The notes under the pieces: model-generated
What the model was told of the DNA's origin: nothing
The model's database searches: none
Seen by the model: the letters and a program-made list of their open reading frames with translations, nothing else
Assembly (NCBI GenBank): GCA_904063045.1
Contig: CAJFCJ010000090.1
Coordinates: 51,967-97,111, forward strand
DNA: 45,145 nucleotides
Direction: 5' to 3'
Source: Dimorphilus gyrociliatus
Taxonomy: Eukaryota > Annelida > Polychaeta > Dinophilidae
In this document: positions 21,628-33,500 of the stretch, piece after piece
Position numbering within the stretch: position 1 is the stretch's first letter
How the letters are laid out: each line of letters starts with the position of its first letter
Translations under genes and position numbers: made by a program

Positions 21628-22671
21628 TTATGTAGACACTGTTGAGATTGTTGATGTTAATCCCTCTGACTTTTTATTGGAAAAGAGCAAACCAAGTTCC
21701 TTTCTAAACTTTTCACCAGTCGCGCAATAAATATAGAAATTAATGGCGCTATTACTGACAGCAAACGTATTAAAGATCCTACTAATAGTTAATAATTTAT
21801 TAGTTTCTTTAATACTAGCTTCCTGCCATATTCCAGAGTATTGTAAATACCATGATATAATACCAACTGGTAAAGTTGCAATAATCAAATATGTCGACAC
21901 AAAGAGAAGCATGATTGTCATCTGAGTTGATTTTTTTTCATTTTTTGACATATTATTTTGAACCATTGCCGATCTTTCTTTTTTTGCTTTAATCAATGCA
22001 TTTATAATAAGAACATTGAATATTGTAATAATTATAGCTGGTAGAATAGTGTAAAATAGAGTATCTAATATCCCAAGAACTTTATATAAAAAGTACTCAA
22101 AGCTTGAATTTATACCTTGGCAGTATACTGAAGTGGACCATTTATCATTTGGATCTACTGTTACGTAAACTTTACCAAAAGAATAGAATAGGAAATGATA
22201 GAATATTGTAAAAGTAGATACTAGGCAAAAACAAACAACCTTCGCCCGGAAATTGGTTGATATGGTTTTAGACTTTGTTGGAAACAGTACATGAATACTC
22301 CTGTCTACAGTCATAGCTGCAACTAGCCAACTAGCTGTTGATGCACTCCAAAATGTTAAATAGTATGCAGTAGCGCAAAAGAAATACTTCAAAATCGACT
22401 GACTAACAGTGAAGAATCCGAGGAGTGAGTTTAAATTTAATATAATATTTGAAAATAATGTTAAAGTATCAAACACTGAAAGATATCTGACAAAGATTGA
22501 TAACGTTGTTTTATTCATTGATGGTCTACTGAAAACCAAAAAGCTGAGAACGTTTCCAACTGTTCCGAGAACCATGAAAAGCAATTGCAAAACATATACT
22601 GAGATATAAAGAGCCTTAGCCTCAGGGAACATTGATTCTCCCTTCAATATAGAATCTGTAACATTGTCCAT
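21628..22671 (-). CDS. Class A (rhodopsin-like) G-protein-coupled receptor, single exon
   Basis: 347 residues from the ATG at 22671; an upstream in-frame TTG is not needed, and the context AAAACATGG is good. The N-terminus has an N-glycosylation site (NVT). Seven hydrophobic segments are clear. TM1 carries GTVGNVLSFLVF, TM3 ends VDRSIHVLFP (DRS in place of DRY), TM6 is TMLLFVSTYLIIATLPV, and TM7 NSAINFYIYC in place of NPxxY. A Cys at the top of TM3 (FFCATAYY) and one in loop 2 (VYCQGI) can form the usual disulphide. It resembles invertebrate peptide GPCRs, but I cannot name a ligand. It is intact, intronless and unrelated to the LGR-type receptors nearby. Confidence 0.92.
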   Translation of the reverse strand: MDNVTDSILKGESMFPEAKALYISVYVLQLLFMVLGTVGNVLSFLVFSRPSMNKTTLSIFVRYLSVFDTLTLFSNIILNLNSLLGFFTVSQSILKYFFCATAYYLTFWSASTASWLVAAMTVDRSIHVLFPTKSKTISTNFRAKVVCFCLVSTFTIFYHFLFYSFGKVYVTVDPNDKWSTSVYCQGINSSFEYFLYKVLGILDTLFYTILPAIIITIFNVLIINALIKAKKERSAMVQNNMSKNEKKSTQMTIMLLFVSTYLIIATLPVGIISWYLQYSGIWQEASIKETNKLLTISRIFNTFAVSNSAINFYIYCATGEKFRKELGLLFSNKKSEGLTSTISTVST

Positions 22672-22719
22672 GTTTTTTTGTTTTACTCTACCAAGTGAGA
22701 AGAACAACAGTTTAAATAC

Positions 22720-23300
22720 TAAAAAGACTATCTATAAAAATAGACTTTTATCAAGATCCTTTTATTACAAAACATTAAAAAAATCATAATCTAACGTAGA
22801 CTACTCCCAATTTTAATTTTTACTTATCTTTAAACAATTAGATAGAAATTTTGAGTATAAATCAGCCACTAGTTCTAAACAAAGAGGCTAAAGGTCGTAC
22901 TGACTGAGGACTTTGAAGTTGGCCACAAATAACTGTATTAAGGAATTAAAAGTGTTTGAATTATATATATTGTTAGCCAAAGTACAAAATCTACAAAGTA
23001 GATATAAAATAAAAAAAAATTTGATCAGTTCTTGTCAATTAGTTTGTTCAGTTGTCCATTCATACCCACTCTTATTATATGTATTGATCTATACTTCTTT
23101 GAACTCTCATTCTTCCCTCATTCGTGCAAAATGCAAAAAGCTATAGTGTTGGTTTTGATTAATAATCGTATTAAGTCATTATCCCTCTCTCTTTTAAAAT
23201 TCTTAGCCATAATCAAGATTCTAAAAGTAGAACAATAGTTGATTGGATTTAGTAAAAAAAATTGGGTGTGTCATTATTGTCAAAAAATCTAAAAGTTTGC
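22720..23300. other. Spacer between the class A GPCR and receptor gene C, part 1
   Basis: AT-rich, no supported gene. It should contain the promoter of the minus-strand GPCR gene. No clear element is visible. Confidence 0.35.
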
Positions 23301-23302
23301 GA

Positions 23303-23462
23303 GAAAACAGCCCAGTGGACTGAAGTTTAGGTTGTGGTTTTGAGCACTTTTAGGTTTAGAATAATTTTAATTTGAATATTCGTCTGTTGATGTAGGGCTG
23401 AACTAAGGCTTAGCAAGCATAAAGTGGAAAGTATCTTGTTAACTATTGGCTGCTTTCCGCCA
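23303..23462. repeat. Dispersed repeat, copy 1
   Basis: It contains GACTGAAGTTTAGG, then GGGCTGAACTAAGGCTTAGC, and AAAGTATCTTGTT. The same words in the same order occur, diverged, at 36412-36580. The ends GCGAGAAAACAGCCC and, inverted, GGCGGAAAGCAGCC suggest degenerate TIRs. I find no target duplication. Probably an old MITE. Confidence 0.55.
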
Positions 23463-23539
23463 TACCCTTTAAATTTCAAATTTTACATATATAAATATTT
23501 AAATCTTATTCACCACACCCTCTTTAGCATTCTATTTAT

Positions 23540-23640
23540 GTTATTCTCTTTGACAAGCATTTAATAAGAAAAGATAAAAATATTAGAAGGCAACATGTCC
23601 ATATAATCATGACAAAATGCTGAAAAGTGTTTTATAACAA
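23540..23640 (-). repeat. Sequence shared with the NLR 3' flank, copy 1
   Basis: TTGACAAGCATTTA is followed by a diverged match ending in ATGACAAA; the same layout occurs at 30441-30540. Both copies lie downstream of minus-strand genes (receptor gene C and the NLR). Either a small repeat or a duplicated 3' region. Confidence 0.5.
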
Positions 23641-23897
23641 ACTAGACAATATTTAATTTTTTTGTCATTTACAGCATGTAGATTGATATTTATTCTAAAC
23701 TTTAACGTTTTGTTTGAAGATATACAGCTCTTTTCTGTAGCATTCTTCTCAAAGTTTTTCCGTAGGAGGAAATATCTTCCTTTTCAAGATTTCCTTTCAA
23801 GCAATCTATTTTTAGAACTGTCAATGCCCATCTCTTCCCCTTTTCTTTTCTTTCCTAATTCAAAGCATTAACTTTATAACATTTATCATAAAGATAT

Positions 23898-23903
23898 TTT
23901 ATT
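23898..23903 (-). terminator. Possible poly(A) signal of receptor gene C
   Basis: AATAAA on the minus strand, only eight bases after the stop codon, so a later signal may be the real one. Confidence 0.3.
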
Positions 23904-23911
23904 AATATCTT

Positions 23912-26900
23912 TTAAACCGGCATAAATATCCTATTGAAAGAGATTTCACCATTTAGGAAAAAATGAAAAGAGTGACAAAATGATACTGCTGTAATAACAC
24001 ATTTTGAAATATCCAAAATATTTTGAAGAGAGAGTATTAAAAGTGATCTTTGAAGTGAATTTTCCAATGTCTCTTCACAATTAAAAATATACAAACAATG
24101 TTTATTCATTTGTTGTAGAAAATTTCGATCTTTTTAAAAAAATAATTTGTTCTTTATTTTTAAAAATTTGAATTTGAAAATTAATTATTTAACAAAAGAA
24201 AAAGGATTATCTACTAGTTTTTATTTGTTCTCTTACAGTTAACCATAAATGTTCTTCACTGAAAGAAAGTAGGTGAGCAGTTTTATCATTTATTCAAATT
24301 AGATTAAATTCAGAATGGATAAACAAACATTTTCAACTTTTTCTCATACTTATAACTTTTATGGAGCTGCTTCAAATCATTTAATGTATAGATAAGTGGA
24401 TTAATCATTGAATTTATCGGTAAAATTATAATAATCCATATAGTGTAGGCTTTTTTTGAAAAAACTGGTTTAAAAACTGAATTATACATTCCTGTAAATA
24501 TGTTTTTTAATACTGTAATTTTTTCTTTATCGTTTCCTTATTATTAGATTTTGACAAACCCAAAAATGATATTGGCAACCAACAGGAAACATTTGTTAAA
24601 ACAATAAAGAGTCCTTCAATCATTATCTTCTTTTGCAGTTTAAATGCAAATTTTTCACTTGAATTCTTTTTCTGTAAAATCTTCTGCAAGATTATACAAT
24701 AAAATAACAAAATTGTTAAACTAATAACACAGATGAAACAGCAAAATAGCAAATAGAAATAGAATGATCCTTTACTCGTTTCATTGGAAAAATGGAGGAC
24801 TAAACATACCGGGCTACTTGAGTAGTAATCCTATAACCAGCAAAAAAAAAATACTAAATAAAAACATTTTATTTCAAACTACTTTGTAAAAAAAAACTGG
24901 TAGAGTTGAAAAAGCAGAGCAAAAACAAATCAAGAAGATAATAAATAAGCAGGAAAGATAAGACTGAGAATTTTTAATTTTTGGATAAAATATTTTCTCA
25001 ACTTTGTCAATTGCTATAAAAAATACACTTAGAATTGATAAGAGAATTGAAAAATTGCAAAATATCCCAAGTATTGAACACTTTAAACTATTTCTCCATT
25101 TGAAATCATGTTCCATATATTGTCCTCTAAATTTTATATCTATAATTCCAATTGACAAACAGTATATTGACAAATTCAAATCAGCAATAATTAAACTACA
25201 ATTGTAAATTTGTCTTTTCTCTTTCAAAAGATAAATTCTTAAAATCAATGATAAAATATTTTTGAAAAATGCAATAATACTAAATATCCATAAAAAATTT
25301 TTTAATAATTTCAAATATAATAAATCTTTACAAGAACTAAATAATGATTTATCTGGTTTGCAGTAGATTATCTTATTTGAATATTTCCATGCAAAACAAC
25401 ACAATTCATAATAATTACTTTCCAAATATTCTATATTTTGTAATGATTGTAAGAAATATTTTATATTTTTTCTATCAATTATTGATTTTTTTAAATTTAA
25501 ATTTTTTAATCTGATTAGATAAGAAAATGCCATTTTTGCAATTTTTTCAAATTGACAATTACTCAAATTTAAATATTCAAGATAATTTAAATTTTTGAAA
25601 AAATCTTTTGTTATCAATGATAAGTTTGTCATTGAAACATCCAATTTTCTTAGTTTGTCAAATACATTAAATGAAAACTGATTTGGAAAAAATATTAAAT
25701 TTTTGTGAAGATCCAGAATTTGTAGTTTCTTTAAATGATTTCTTGTTATATATTTTAGTGATATTACCCTATTATCGCTCACGTTTAAATAAACTAGATT
25801 CGGGTAGTTTCTTGCTACCTTTGACATATTAACATTAGTACTCAGAGTTATAGTCAAACGTATTAGTGACTGAAATTTTTTCTCCATTAATAGACTGGAC
25901 AAAGAGAGATTGCTATTGGAAATGTATAGATTTTTCCAAAATAACCATTGAGTAATATTCAAACCTATTAGCTCAAATTTCTCGGAATTACAATAAACTG
26001 AATAGAAATTTTTACAAAAGCATTGACTTGGACAAAATGTGGATGCGTTGCAGTACAATTCATCACTTCCTTTAAGACAATCAACAATTCCATTACAAAC
26101 ATCAGAAATGGTAATATAAAGTTTCTCTTCCCTACACTTGAAATATCCTTTTGGTTTGAAATTCTCTAAAACGAAAAATGGAGTTCAACAGTAAAAAATT
26201 CAACATCTGTAAATTTTAATATATACCGCAATCAAATTCATCGTCGTATTCTGTGCAGTGAACAACACCATCACAAACTTGCTTAATTGAGATACAATAG
26301 TAATTGTTCCTGCACAAATACTCGCCAATTTTACACTTCGTCACATTGCAGTTTTCCAGTGTATGATAAGGATAATGAACTTTGGTAAGTAAATTTCCCA
26401 TTGAGTCGTAATCAATTGAACAAGTCTGTTTATAGTTGTCGACATTTTTCTTGATAAATGAACAATATTTGAATTTTTTTGTTGAGTAGCGTCTTTCACA
26501 CGATTCATCTGATTCGTCTTCCCCATTGAAACAATCGATTTGAAAGTCGCATACTTTATTCATTGGTATACATTTTTTATCGCAATAGAAAAATTGCTCA
26601 TCATTACTGCAATCTTAATTATTCCAGATATTTCAAATTGTTAATTTTATTTGTTTGTCAAACATGTTTATTATAATTTTTTGTTACTTAAATGTTTTAC
26701 TGGATTTAATATACTGTGTTTATCAATTATTGAACAAATTTCGTCACTTCCGTCTAGGCAATTAATTTCACTATTACAAAATTCTTCTATCTCTCTGCAT
26801 TCTTTGTTTTTGCATCTTTTGAAGAAAAAAAATCCAAATTTCAAAATGTTACTTTAATTTGTTTATATTGAAGAGATTGAAGTGAATTACAATCTTTTCC

Positions 26901-29877
26901 CTGGAGAGCAATCTTCCCATTCTGATATTTGGATAAAAGTATACATTTTATAGGATACGATAGGATATTAAATTCTTATTTACCGCAACTTTGCTCATCA
27001 TTCCCATTAGGACAATCTGGAATGTGATCGCATATTTTCTTGTACGAAATTTCATAGCCATCCCCGCATTGGTAGTCTTGGAAGAGAGAACAATTTTCTT
27101 CATCTTCACCGGAAAAACAATCATTAAATCCGTCGCAAACGTAAATTCTATTGATACAAATTTCATCAATTGAACAGTAGAATGTATTTTGTGAACAGGA
27201 AACATTTGAAAGTTTAGCCATCAATTGTTGATTTAATAAATTTATCTTATCAGTATCTTCAATATCTGTTGCTGTACAGAACTTATTTGTCAAAAATTGT
27301 AGACAAACAAAACAGAATTTTCTTTCAAACCTACTTGCAAGTCTCATACAGTGTATTGCTGTTATAGAATAGGCTTGACATGCAGCTGACTGAATATTAT
27401 ATTGTTTTTTAAAAAATATACCATTAAACTTAATCCATTTGTAATAAAAGCAAGATGATAATTTCGATACAGTTTGTCCAGAATTACTAACGACAAAGAT
27501 ATTTCCGCATAGGCTAAAGGAAATGTTAAAATACATGAACGAGAAGAAAGAGGAGAGAGAGAGAGATATTACAATGGATAAAATGATGTAAAATCATACG
27601 GTTTGCCATCTAAATGAACAGCAATCGTGTTATTTCTTCTATCTTTTGTTCTCTTTAACTCTTTAACAATTTTTTACACTAATTTAATCATTCCAAATTA
27701 AAAAAAAAAACAAAAAAAGCCTTACTTCCCCCCAAAATTTGATTATTCAAGCCAACTGCAACAATGTCAAAACCACTCATAGTAGATAATATCCTAATTT
27801 TCTCTAATCTCGTAAGAAACTGATAATTATCAAATGATAAGAATGATAATGTACTATTAATTAATTGACAATATTTTGAACTCTTCTCAATAGATATTTC
27901 ATTTTCCAAATGAATATATGTAAAACAATATTGTTTGTATAAAAATGCAGTTTTTTGATGGCAAACTAAGAGAAGGAAAAAATTTCTTTTTATGTTTGAA
28001 TTGAAAAAATTAATTTTTACTTTTAGCTTTGTTTGAACATTCAATATTAAAAACTTCTTTTGAATTTCGAAGTAGGAAAGCGAGTTCATTATCAATACGT
28101 TTAGCTAATGCTTGTTTATCAATGAAAAATTTACAGGAAGTCATACTATCTAATTGTTTACAGGCTATTCTAGCGTCGAATAATAAAAATGTACTCCATT
28201 TCGATATAGAATCCGAAATACTTCCATAATTAAAACCGAACGATTTGCACAAGTTTGTCAAATTTTCAAAAGTGAATGTTTCCATAATTGGATTATACCA
28301 TAATCCATTGTAATAAACTTGTACAGATCCAATAAAGTTTGTCAGATTATGTTTGTCACCAATATTTAAAAAAATTTCACTATTTTTAAAAATTCTGAAA
28401 TGCAAATCTGCAAAAGGAGAATATTTTTTTTTTTAAATTTAATTTTTGACAAACTTCTGTAAAGTTTCTTTTCGCAATTTATAAAAAATACATAAGTAGA
28501 TTCGTATTGCATATTCATTAAACAGTTTGTCAAATTATTTTTTGTCCAATTGCAGTAGGCTAATGTTGGAACTAATTTTTTATTAAAATGGAAATTTATT
28601 GACGAACATGAATAATTTTTTCTTAACTGTAAAATTTTTGCAGTTGAAATTTTAATGGATTTTTAAATTATTATCATAAATTTTTACATATTCTGTTAGT
28701 GTTACTATTTTGTAATCTATTCCAACATTTTTTGATTCTAAGTTACATAATGATATAGCCATTCTAATGGGATGAAGTTGATATTTAATAGTTAGTGGAA
28801 TGTATCCTTTAGTTCTGGAATTTGCTATATAGGTTGTTCCCAATTTGAAAATATTTTTAAAGAGAATATTATGAAAATTGTCAGGCATTTTTTCAATTTT
28901 GAAATCTAGGATAAAGATTAGATTATCCCTTTTATTCAATTAGAATGAAAAATTGAACAACTTTACCATTAAACTGTTGAAAAGAACAAAACACCTTTTT
29001 ATATTTGAAATTTAAATTTTGAAATTGAGTGTAGCTTGTAAATGACAAACTATGATTATTAGAGACAATCATTGATATGTTTTTTGCAATTTTATATTTT
29101 TTATAAGATTTTAAGTAGAATTGACTATTTAAACAAATTTTCGCCAATGACGTCATTGTTTCTCGATAGAGATTAAACGTTTTCTTCCGGTATCTTCCGT
29201 GAAGCGAAAATTTATTTTCTCCTTTCTCCAAAGCAAAATAAACTAAAAAAAAGAAAAAAAGTTATTTTCTATAAGAATATAAAAGAATTTAATTTCTTTT
29301 CTCTTTACACAGTTGATGAATTTTAAAACATTTTAAACAGAAGAGATTATTATTTGAATTATCGCTCATATTAACATTATACCTGTTGGAAATTTTATTT
29401 TGTATGTATAATAATTGATGACAAACAAAACATGCTATTTACAATAGTAATGAGTTTTCCTTCTCTACTAGAAGAGCAGTTATTTTTTCTGTAAAAAAAA
29501 AATTTATAGTTGAGCAAGTTTGTTAAAAAATTCTTTTTTTGGATATAATTACCAGTTGTCTGTTTGCAAACCTGTGATATAAAATGTATTGTATCGTATC
29601 CCATTGACAAACAAATTCTTTTTATACTTTTCGACGTAAGATCTGTGTAGAAGCCAAGTGTGTCTTTACGATTATTTGATAATTGCTTTATCATCAATTG
29701 ACCATAAATATATAAATGATTTTCAATAATTGGTTTAATTATGAAAGTAAAATTTGTATTATCAATTCGAACAGAATTAACTGGTATAGATTTTACACCG
29801 CAATTCATTGTACATATAATGGAAAATTGATTTATTAATATCGGACAAACAAGTATGAAAATATTTGAAAAATTCAT
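23912..29877 (-). CDS. Receptor gene C: SRCR-like / C-type lectin / LDLa / LRR / 7TM receptor
   Basis: A paralogue of gene B with the same exon order. First exons: 29877-29423 (signal peptide NFSNIFILVCPILINQFSII), 29382-29309, 29242-28967, 28905-28688, 28626-28455, 28407-28021, 27965-27726. The LDLa exons follow (27513-26984, about 26860-26740, about 26610-26227). The LRR-7TM exon is at about 26166-24885, then TM5-TM6 and TM7 exons and the tail to 23912. Visible features: SRCR-like GSVQVYYNGLWYNP and LCKSFGFNYG; lectin-like VHLDGKPYDFTSF; six LDLa repeats; LRR cap CPSQCFC; TM7 LPINSMINPLIY. TM3 ends DKV, so the usual Arg of DRY/ERF is Lys here, which may impair G-protein activation. The lectin exon near 27640-27590 and the tail exons near 24250 are the weakest calls. 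Confidence 0.82.
27552..27567. repeat. (GA)n microsatellite in an intron of receptor gene C
   Basis: A short GAGAGAGAGA run inside the intron after the lectin-like exon. On the coding strand it forms the pyrimidine tract region before the next acceptor. Confidence 0.7.
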
Positions 29878-30440
29878 TTTTGTTTTTAAAAAAAATTTCT
29901 TCAACTTTGTAAAAGAAATAAAAAAGAAATTCAAGACTTTTGTGCTTTTAAACAGCAAATGACTTTAATGAGTTGTATAGGCGACATTCAATACTATTTT
30001 AATTACATAAAAAAAATTTTATTGAAAAGCTCTAATTAAATGATTCACTTATCGATGCATGAAAAATGAATTTTGTTCTTTCTGTTTACATCTTGATAAG
30101 GCATCAAGTACGTCAGGCAATTGCTCAGAAGAACATTGATCATTACTGTTTTTTTTTAAAAATGGTCAAATTCTTCTCATCAGTTCAAGAAGAGAAAGAA
30201 GATTCAAATGATAATGTAGTTTCTGTTCTAGTTGACAACAATTTGGGTACTGCTCCAATCACTCCAATAATTTTACATTATAATATGTTCATGTTCTAAC
30301 TTTACATAACTAAGATTCAAATCTCATTATCCTCAATCACTCTCTCTATGGTACTCATCCATTCCAAAAAGAAATTTAAGTATGAGTACAATAATGTTTT
30401 CTGGCTTTAGATAAAAAAAATTTGCTGTTTTAAAAAAGAT
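29878..30440. other. Intergenic stretch between receptor gene C and the NLR 3' end
   Basis: It contains the presumed promoter of gene C. A 77-codon plus-strand open frame (30066-30299) has no recognisable feature and is not called. No TATA box is convincing. Confidence 0.4.
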
Positions 30441-30540
30441 ATTTGACAAGCATTTATTGAGAAAAAGAGAAAACAAACATTACAAGAGAGCATGCCAATG
30501 TAATTGTGACAAACTGATAAAAAAATATTGTATGACACAC
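30441..30540 (-). repeat. Sequence shared with the gene C 3' flank, copy 2
   Basis: Matches 23540-23640: TTGACAAGCATTTA, then a diverged stretch ending GTGACAAA. It lies directly after the NLR stop codon and includes the NLR poly(A) signal (AATAAA on the minus strand at 30453-30458). Confidence 0.5.
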
Positions 30541-30545
30541 AAAAT

Positions 30546-33500
30546 TTAAATGTTATCAGTACCATCCATAATAACGTTTGGTCCAATATCGATATCCTCA
30601 ACATCCGAATCGTTGTGAAAAAATGTTCTGGAAAACGAGACGTTTCTCTGAAAGAACTCAACACCTATTTCCTTTACGTAGCACGATTCAAAAGGATTAT
30701 TTCGAATATTTAATTTTGAAAGCATTTTTAATTTCGTAACCGCCATTATTAATGGAAACGCTTGGCGATTGTCTAAACTGCAAGATGCTATATTGAGCTC
30801 TTTCAAACACTTGCAGGTTTTACCTAATTCATTAAATATTTGGTCGCTATTTTCATTAAGTTTATTAGCTGATATATTTAAATGATTTAACAGAGGCGAT
30901 TGGCTTAAAACTGTTGCAAGATATGGTGTAATCTTCTCATCAAAACCACAACTTGAAAAGGATAAAAATTCAAAATTATTACCCCTAGAGGCGAGACTCC
31001 TGAAAATTTCTTCTCCTAATTTAACACCAAAATCATTAAAAGATATATTTAATTTAGATAAATTGGATTGATTTTTTAACGACTCAGCAATCAATAATCC
31101 ATTATTTGAATTTAAAAAACAGTTACTAATATCCAAGTTTGTCAAATTTGTACAAACTGTTGAAAGTGCTTTTAGAAGATTCTCTCCAGTGCTATTTTCA
31201 AATTTTATATCTGATATAGTTAATTCCTGTAGGTAGGTTTGTTTTTGAATTGCTTTTATTAGAAAATGAATTGCAGTCTTATTAAGTAAACAATGACTGC
31301 AATTCAACTGCATTAGAGAGCGACAATTGGTGGATATAACTGCAAAAAGTGATTTCCCCATTTTTCTATTATCTATATCACTCATTGAAACATTTATATT
31401 TGTCAATCCTCCAAATCCTCTTGTGGTATTCAAATCTGAATTTTCTCCACTAATAGAGAGACTTAAATGACAATTTTCCAGATTTAACTCTCTAATCTCT
31501 TTGCAGTTTTCCCAAATAATCGTCAAAAATGATTGATTTTCGATTTTCGACGAAAAATCATTATGGGATAGGTCGAAAGTTTCCAGTCTTTTTAACCTTT
31601 TAACCCCTTCCAATAGATTCTCATGAATTGTGGAGTTTAAATTGCAGTTGGACAAATTGAGTAGTTTACAATTATCCATATCTTTAGAAATATATTTAAA
31701 TATTGTATTTCCGACTGTATTTCCTAATTGATTATTCGAAAGATTTAAGCTTTCCAGTCGCCACAGTTTCTTTAAGGCAACAGTTAAACTCTTGTTAATC
31801 TGTTCATCAAATTGGCAAGACCCAAAATCCAATAGGGCAATCATTTTGCAGTTGTTTGCCAGAGTCTTCAAAATAGAATTTCCAACTTCTGATTCCAGTT
31901 TATTTTCCTTTAAAATTAGCTGGGAAAGGTTTGTTTGTTGCGAAATGACATTGTTCAACATTAGTCCGTGAATACTACTCAAACCACAATCAATTAGTTT
32001 TAAGCACGTTAATGTTCTGCAATCTGTAGAGAGAATTTTAAATATTTCATACTTTTTCTTATCATTAAAATCCTTATTACTGGAAATTTGAATTGTTTTT
32101 ATTGATGACAAACTCTTTAAAGCCTGTTTGCAAATAGCAAACTTTTGGTCATTTTTAACGAAAAGTTCTAAATTTAAATTTTCAAAATTAATTGAATTTG
32201 TATTGAAAATTTCAAAAAGTTTTTTAAATGGTATTTTTCTATGGAGAAGAGAAGGAGAATCTTTCAAAAATGTATTGACAAACTTTAAAATGGAGTTTAC
32301 TCTTTGAAGATTAAATTCTTGACTATTAATGAATTTGTTCAAGTTAAGTAAATGCCAATTGTCCAAATAATATTGACTAGAATTTGAATTGAGCACTTGA
32401 AGGAAATTTAAATTTGATATGATGTTTGAAATTTCCATTAAATGCTTAGATTCTAATTTATTGCCAAATATATAAAATTCTAATGGTTTTGCAGTTGAAT
32501 TGAGCATCTTCATTAAAAAATCTATAATTCCAGTATATTCAAATTTGTTATTGGAAATATTCAACACTTCCAGATGAGTTAAACAATCTAAAAGAGATTT
32601 AAAATGCTGAAGGAAATTGTCTGTTAGATTGCAGTTTGAAATGTTGAGTAGCTTTAATCTATTTAAAGTAAAATATTTTTCATCAATGTAAATACCATTT
32701 AAATTATTCATAGATAAATCTAAACTATCAATCTTCACCAGTTTATCATTGTTTGGGAATGCTTTATAATCTAATTGGCAGTTTGTAAAACTTACTATTC
32801 TTTTGTCAACTTTCTTTAAACTCATGTAGACAAATAATCTCTTTACTATTGATTGATTTAGGTCATTGTTAGTTATAACTACTTCCTCCAATCTATCAAA
32901 TTCTTTTAATAGCTCGAACAAATCTTTTTCAGCTATCTTCTCTTCCGTGCTATCTTCATTCTCTCCATTTGATATCTTATTCAATTTGAATGAAATCAGT
33001 TTGCCTTTTTCAACACATTTTAATATGTTAAAAATTGCTGTTTTGTTGAAATTCTCTCCAAATTCTAAACTTTCTATCTTGCTTATTACTTTTAAATGAA
33101 AATTCGATAAAATATTGCCAAAATTGTCAAAGATAAATTTCACTTCCGGTAGAATGACGCTCTTCAACTTTTTGCCTAGGAATAGGCAGTTGATAAATGA
33201 AAAATCTATAGTTTCTTCAATTATGGCTTTATTCATTTGGAATCTCTTTAGTTTTCCATTTTTACTGAGAAAATTTTTGAAAATGTCACCTTTAATTGAC
33301 AAACAACAATCGTTGATAATAAAAGAGATAAGATTCCTTGAATTTTTTAAAATAGAACTCAAAACAATTTTTGTCAGTTGAGGATCATTTCCTGAAAAAT
33401 TAATTTTTTCCATTTCTGTTGTTTGGCTAAAAAATTGCTGTAAATTGTCGTATTCATTTGAAGAGAAGTTGCAGAAAGATAAATTGATGTTCTTCAGCTT

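Noticed and set aside
22672-22707. GPCR start at 22707
   Set aside because: That codon is TTG; the ATG at 22671 has good context and precedes a plausible extracellular N-terminus.
30066-30299. 77-codon plus-strand frame between gene C and the NLR
   Set aside because: No domain, repeat-like ends, and length is expected by chance in this composition.
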